Part shown: positions 62,458-64,000 of the stretch, in pieces
How the letters are laid out: the number at the start of each line of letters is the position of its first letter
How positions within the stretch are numbered: the first letter of the stretch is position 1
Assembly: GCF_022808915.1 (NCBI RefSeq)
Contig: NZ_JAKZFS010000004.1
Span: forward strand, 62,001-126,000
Origin: Fundidesulfovibrio terrae
GTDB lineage: Bacteria > Desulfobacterota > Desulfovibrionia > Desulfovibrionales > Desulfovibrionaceae
Length of the DNA stretch: 64,000 nt
Direction: 5' to 3'
Program-made: the position numbers and the translations under genes
The notes under the pieces: model-generated
The model's input: only the letters and a program-made list of their open reading frames with translations
What the model was told of the DNA's origin: nothing
The model's database searches: none

Positions 62458-63684
62458 TTAAAGAAGCGTTCCCAGGTCGGGTGGAGCAATGACGGATGGC
62501 TCCACGTGGCGCACGATGTCATATCCGGAGGTGCCGCTTTCCGCGCCCAGGCGCAGGGTTTCCACGCGCCTGGGCTTCACGGGCAACCCTTCCGCATTGC
62601 GGAAAATGGTCATGAAGGGATTCAAGGGGCGGGCCGGGTCGTGGCCCGTGACCACCGCATAGCAGCCGTTGCGCAGTTGCACCACGCTGGAGGCCGGGTA
62701 GACTCCGACGCATTTGACGAAGCGGTCCAGCACGTTCTCGGCGAAGGCCACGCCGCGCTTCTCGAAGAGGGTCTTGAGGGCGGTGTGGGGGCTCAGGCGC
62801 ACGCGGTACACCCGGTCGCTGGTGAGGGCGTCGAAGACGTCCAGCACCGAGAGGATGCGCGACACGCCGTCCATCTCGCTCCCGGAGATCTGGTTGGGGT
62901 AGCCGGAGCCGTCCAGGCGCTCGTGATGCTCCAGGACTCCCCGGGCGGACTGCTCAGGAATGCCCTCCTGGTCCTTGATGTACTCCCAGCCGAGCACCGT
63001 GTGGTGCTTCATCACCTCGAATTCCTCGTCGGTGAGCCTTCCGGGCTTGTTCACGATCTCCTTGGGCAGCAGGCACTTGCCTACGTCGTGCAGCAGCCCT
63101 GAAAGGCCGAGCAGCTCCAGCTGCCGGTCCGGCAGGCCCATGTGGTTTCCGAAGAGCACGCCCATGGATGCCACGTTGAGGCAATGGGTGAAGGTGTATT
63201 CGTCGTAGTCCTTGAGCACCCCGAGCAGGCGCAGCACGTTCTGGTTGGCCTTCACCGAGGAGATGAGCCGGGCGATGAGCGCCCTGGCCTGGGCCAGCTG
63301 CACCGGCTTTCCCGCCTCGGCCACGCCGATGACCCGGCGGGTGCACTCCACGCCGTGGTCGAAGAGCTTCTTGGCGAAGCGCATGGTGCCCGCGGAGTCG
63401 GACACGGCCGGAACCCTGGGGGGCAGGGGCGGCAGGGGGGCGTTCTCCGGGCGGACATCCTTCTCTTGGCTGACCCTGACGGGGCCTTCCTCGTCCAGTC
63501 CCCGGTCCAGGTCGATCTCCACGAAATGCGCGCCCAGGGCCTTGAGCTCGGCCACCGCCTTGTCGTCCTTCAGAATTCCCACCCGGGACGACAGATACGG
63601 GTGCTTGAACCAGGACATCTCCAGGCGGCTTACGTACATGCCGGGCCTGAGCCTCTCGGCCGAAACGAGCTTGCGCACGCTCAT
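62458..63684 (-). CDS. HD-GYP-domain c-di-GMP phosphodiesterase
   Basis: A 408-residue cytoplasmic protein: N-terminal DUF3391 (~1-120) and HD-GYP domain (~135-335) with LSGLLHDVGKCLLPKEIV, HHTVLGWEY and HHERLDGSGYPN, all metal and substrate residues intact. It hydrolyses c-di-GMP. It lies 70 bases after the PilZ gene on the same strand, so they probably share a transcript. Confidence 0.92.
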   Translation of the reverse strand: MSVRKLVSAERLRPGMYVSRLEMSWFKHPYLSSRVGILKDDKAVAELKALGAHFVEIDLDRGLDEEGPVRVSQEKDVRPENAPLPPLPPRVPAVSDSAGTMRFAKKLFDHGVECTRRVIGVAEAGKPVQLAQARALIARLISSVKANQNVLRLLGVLKDYDEYTFTHCLNVASMGVLFGNHMGLPDRQLELLGLSGLLHDVGKCLLPKEIVNKPGRLTDEEFEVMKHHTVLGWEYIKDQEGIPEQSARGVLEHHERLDGSGYPNQISGSEMDGVSRILSVLDVFDALTSDRVYRVRLSPHTALKTLFEKRGVAFAENVLDRFVKCVGVYPASSVVQLRNGCYAVVTGHDPARPLNPFMTIFRNAEGLPVKPRRVETLRLGAESGTSGYDIVRHVEPSVIAPPDLGTLL

Positions 63685-63754
63685 CGGGCGGCTCCCGGGC
63701 GGCGGCGCCGGGCCGGGACGTCGCCCAGCCGGTGCCCGCAGGCGGACGTACGGG

Positions 63755-64000
63755 TCACGGCTGGCTGTCCTGTTCCAGCACGTTTTGGGCGTCTTCCATG
63801 CGGGAGACGAACCGGGCGATCCTTTCCCGGGCGTCCGGGGCCGGGGACGAGAACTCCAGGCCCAGACTCTGGCGGACCTTGCCGCCCTTGCGCCTGTGCA
63901 CGGAGGCGTCCACGCGCAGGGGGGCGTCTCCCTCGGTGTTCAGGGTGAGCACCACCGGGTCGCCGGTCATGATGTTGAGCACCTTTTCGCTTACGGCCCC
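63755..64000 (-). CDS. PilZ-domain protein, 3' part
   Basis: The visible 81 residues run off the window end and look like the C-terminal half of a c-di-GMP-binding PilZ protein (VLNIMTGDPVVLTLNTEGDAP, VHRRKGGKVRQSLGLEF, ending QDSQP). The RxxxR motif would be upstream, outside the window. It precedes the HD-GYP gene, which fits c-di-GMP signalling. Confidence 0.68.
   Translation of the reverse strand, partial: GAVSEKVLNIMTGDPVVLTLNTEGDAPLRVDASVHRRKGGKVRQSLGLEFSSPAPDARERIARFVSRMEDAQNVLEQDSQP

Overview
The window is a high-GC, gene-dense chromosomal segment with AT-rich patches near 3.1-4.5, 21.2-22.5 and 37.5-38.0 kb. The gene set suggests a Desulfovibrionaceae-like anaerobe: a twin-arginine-exported Fe-type superoxide dismutase, archaeal-type class I aldolase, AprBA-family reductase, CbiMQO metal uptake, acetate activation and uptake, many chemotaxis receptors and c-di-GMP proteins. 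This assignment is inferred from gene content; there is no rRNA to confirm it. No CRISPR array, intact insertion sequence or integrase was seen.

Layout. 1-4.7 kb: 3' end of tex, then a tRNA-Pro(GGG) gene followed by two partial copies of its 3' end; between the copies lie a GDSL-type autotransporter and a PEP-CTERM protein, which looks like an old, layered integration site. 4.8-10.7 kb: an SDR/DUF2867 protein, an ABC transporter made of a fused double permease plus an ATPase with an accessory domain, a DinB-family protein and a small exported protein. 10.8-16 kb: zinc uptake (znuA-znuC-znuB-zur) facing a CbiMQO nickel/cobalt transporter, with a perfect inverted repeat ahead of znuA that is probably the Zur operator. 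16-22.5 kb: ilvD, an unusual ATPase-receiver-Hpt protein, metX-metW and an AT-rich acyltransferase. 22.6-24.5 kb: a Cache-domain chemoreceptor.

24.6-32.3 kb: acetate genes on the minus strand. DUF485, actP, a CBS-nucleotidyltransferase, a second nucleotidyltransferase homologue that has lost its catalytic residues, and a DnaQ-like exonuclease overlap or nearly touch; acs follows. A second acs paralogue lies at 35.6 kb behind a LytTR regulator whose receiver lacks the phosphorylation site. 39.3-43.9 kb: the most unusual block, a DASS-family anion transporter, an AprA-like flavoprotein, a short AprB-like ferredoxin and a Crp/Fnr regulator, without the usual sulfate-reduction partners nearby. 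44-48.3 kb: a PAS protein, a conserved protein of unknown function, a BI-1 membrane protein, an LpxK-like protein with altered catalytic motifs, and a TetR regulator with an adjacent perfect operator. 48.3-53.7 kb: a tandem 2,829-bp duplication of a receptor-CheW pair whose signalling halves are almost identical and whose sensors have diverged. 53.9-57 kb: superoxide dismutase, aldolase and small proteins. 57.2-64 kb: a Mut7-C protein and an M48 protease sharing a start-codon tetranucleotide, then EAL-HDOD, SulP, HD-GYP and PilZ proteins.

Five copies of a short hairpin element (core CCAAAGG/CCTTTGG flanked by GGCCGCCGGAG) sit between genes and form a dispersed repeat family of this genome; two other intergenic stretches share a different GC-rich repeat.
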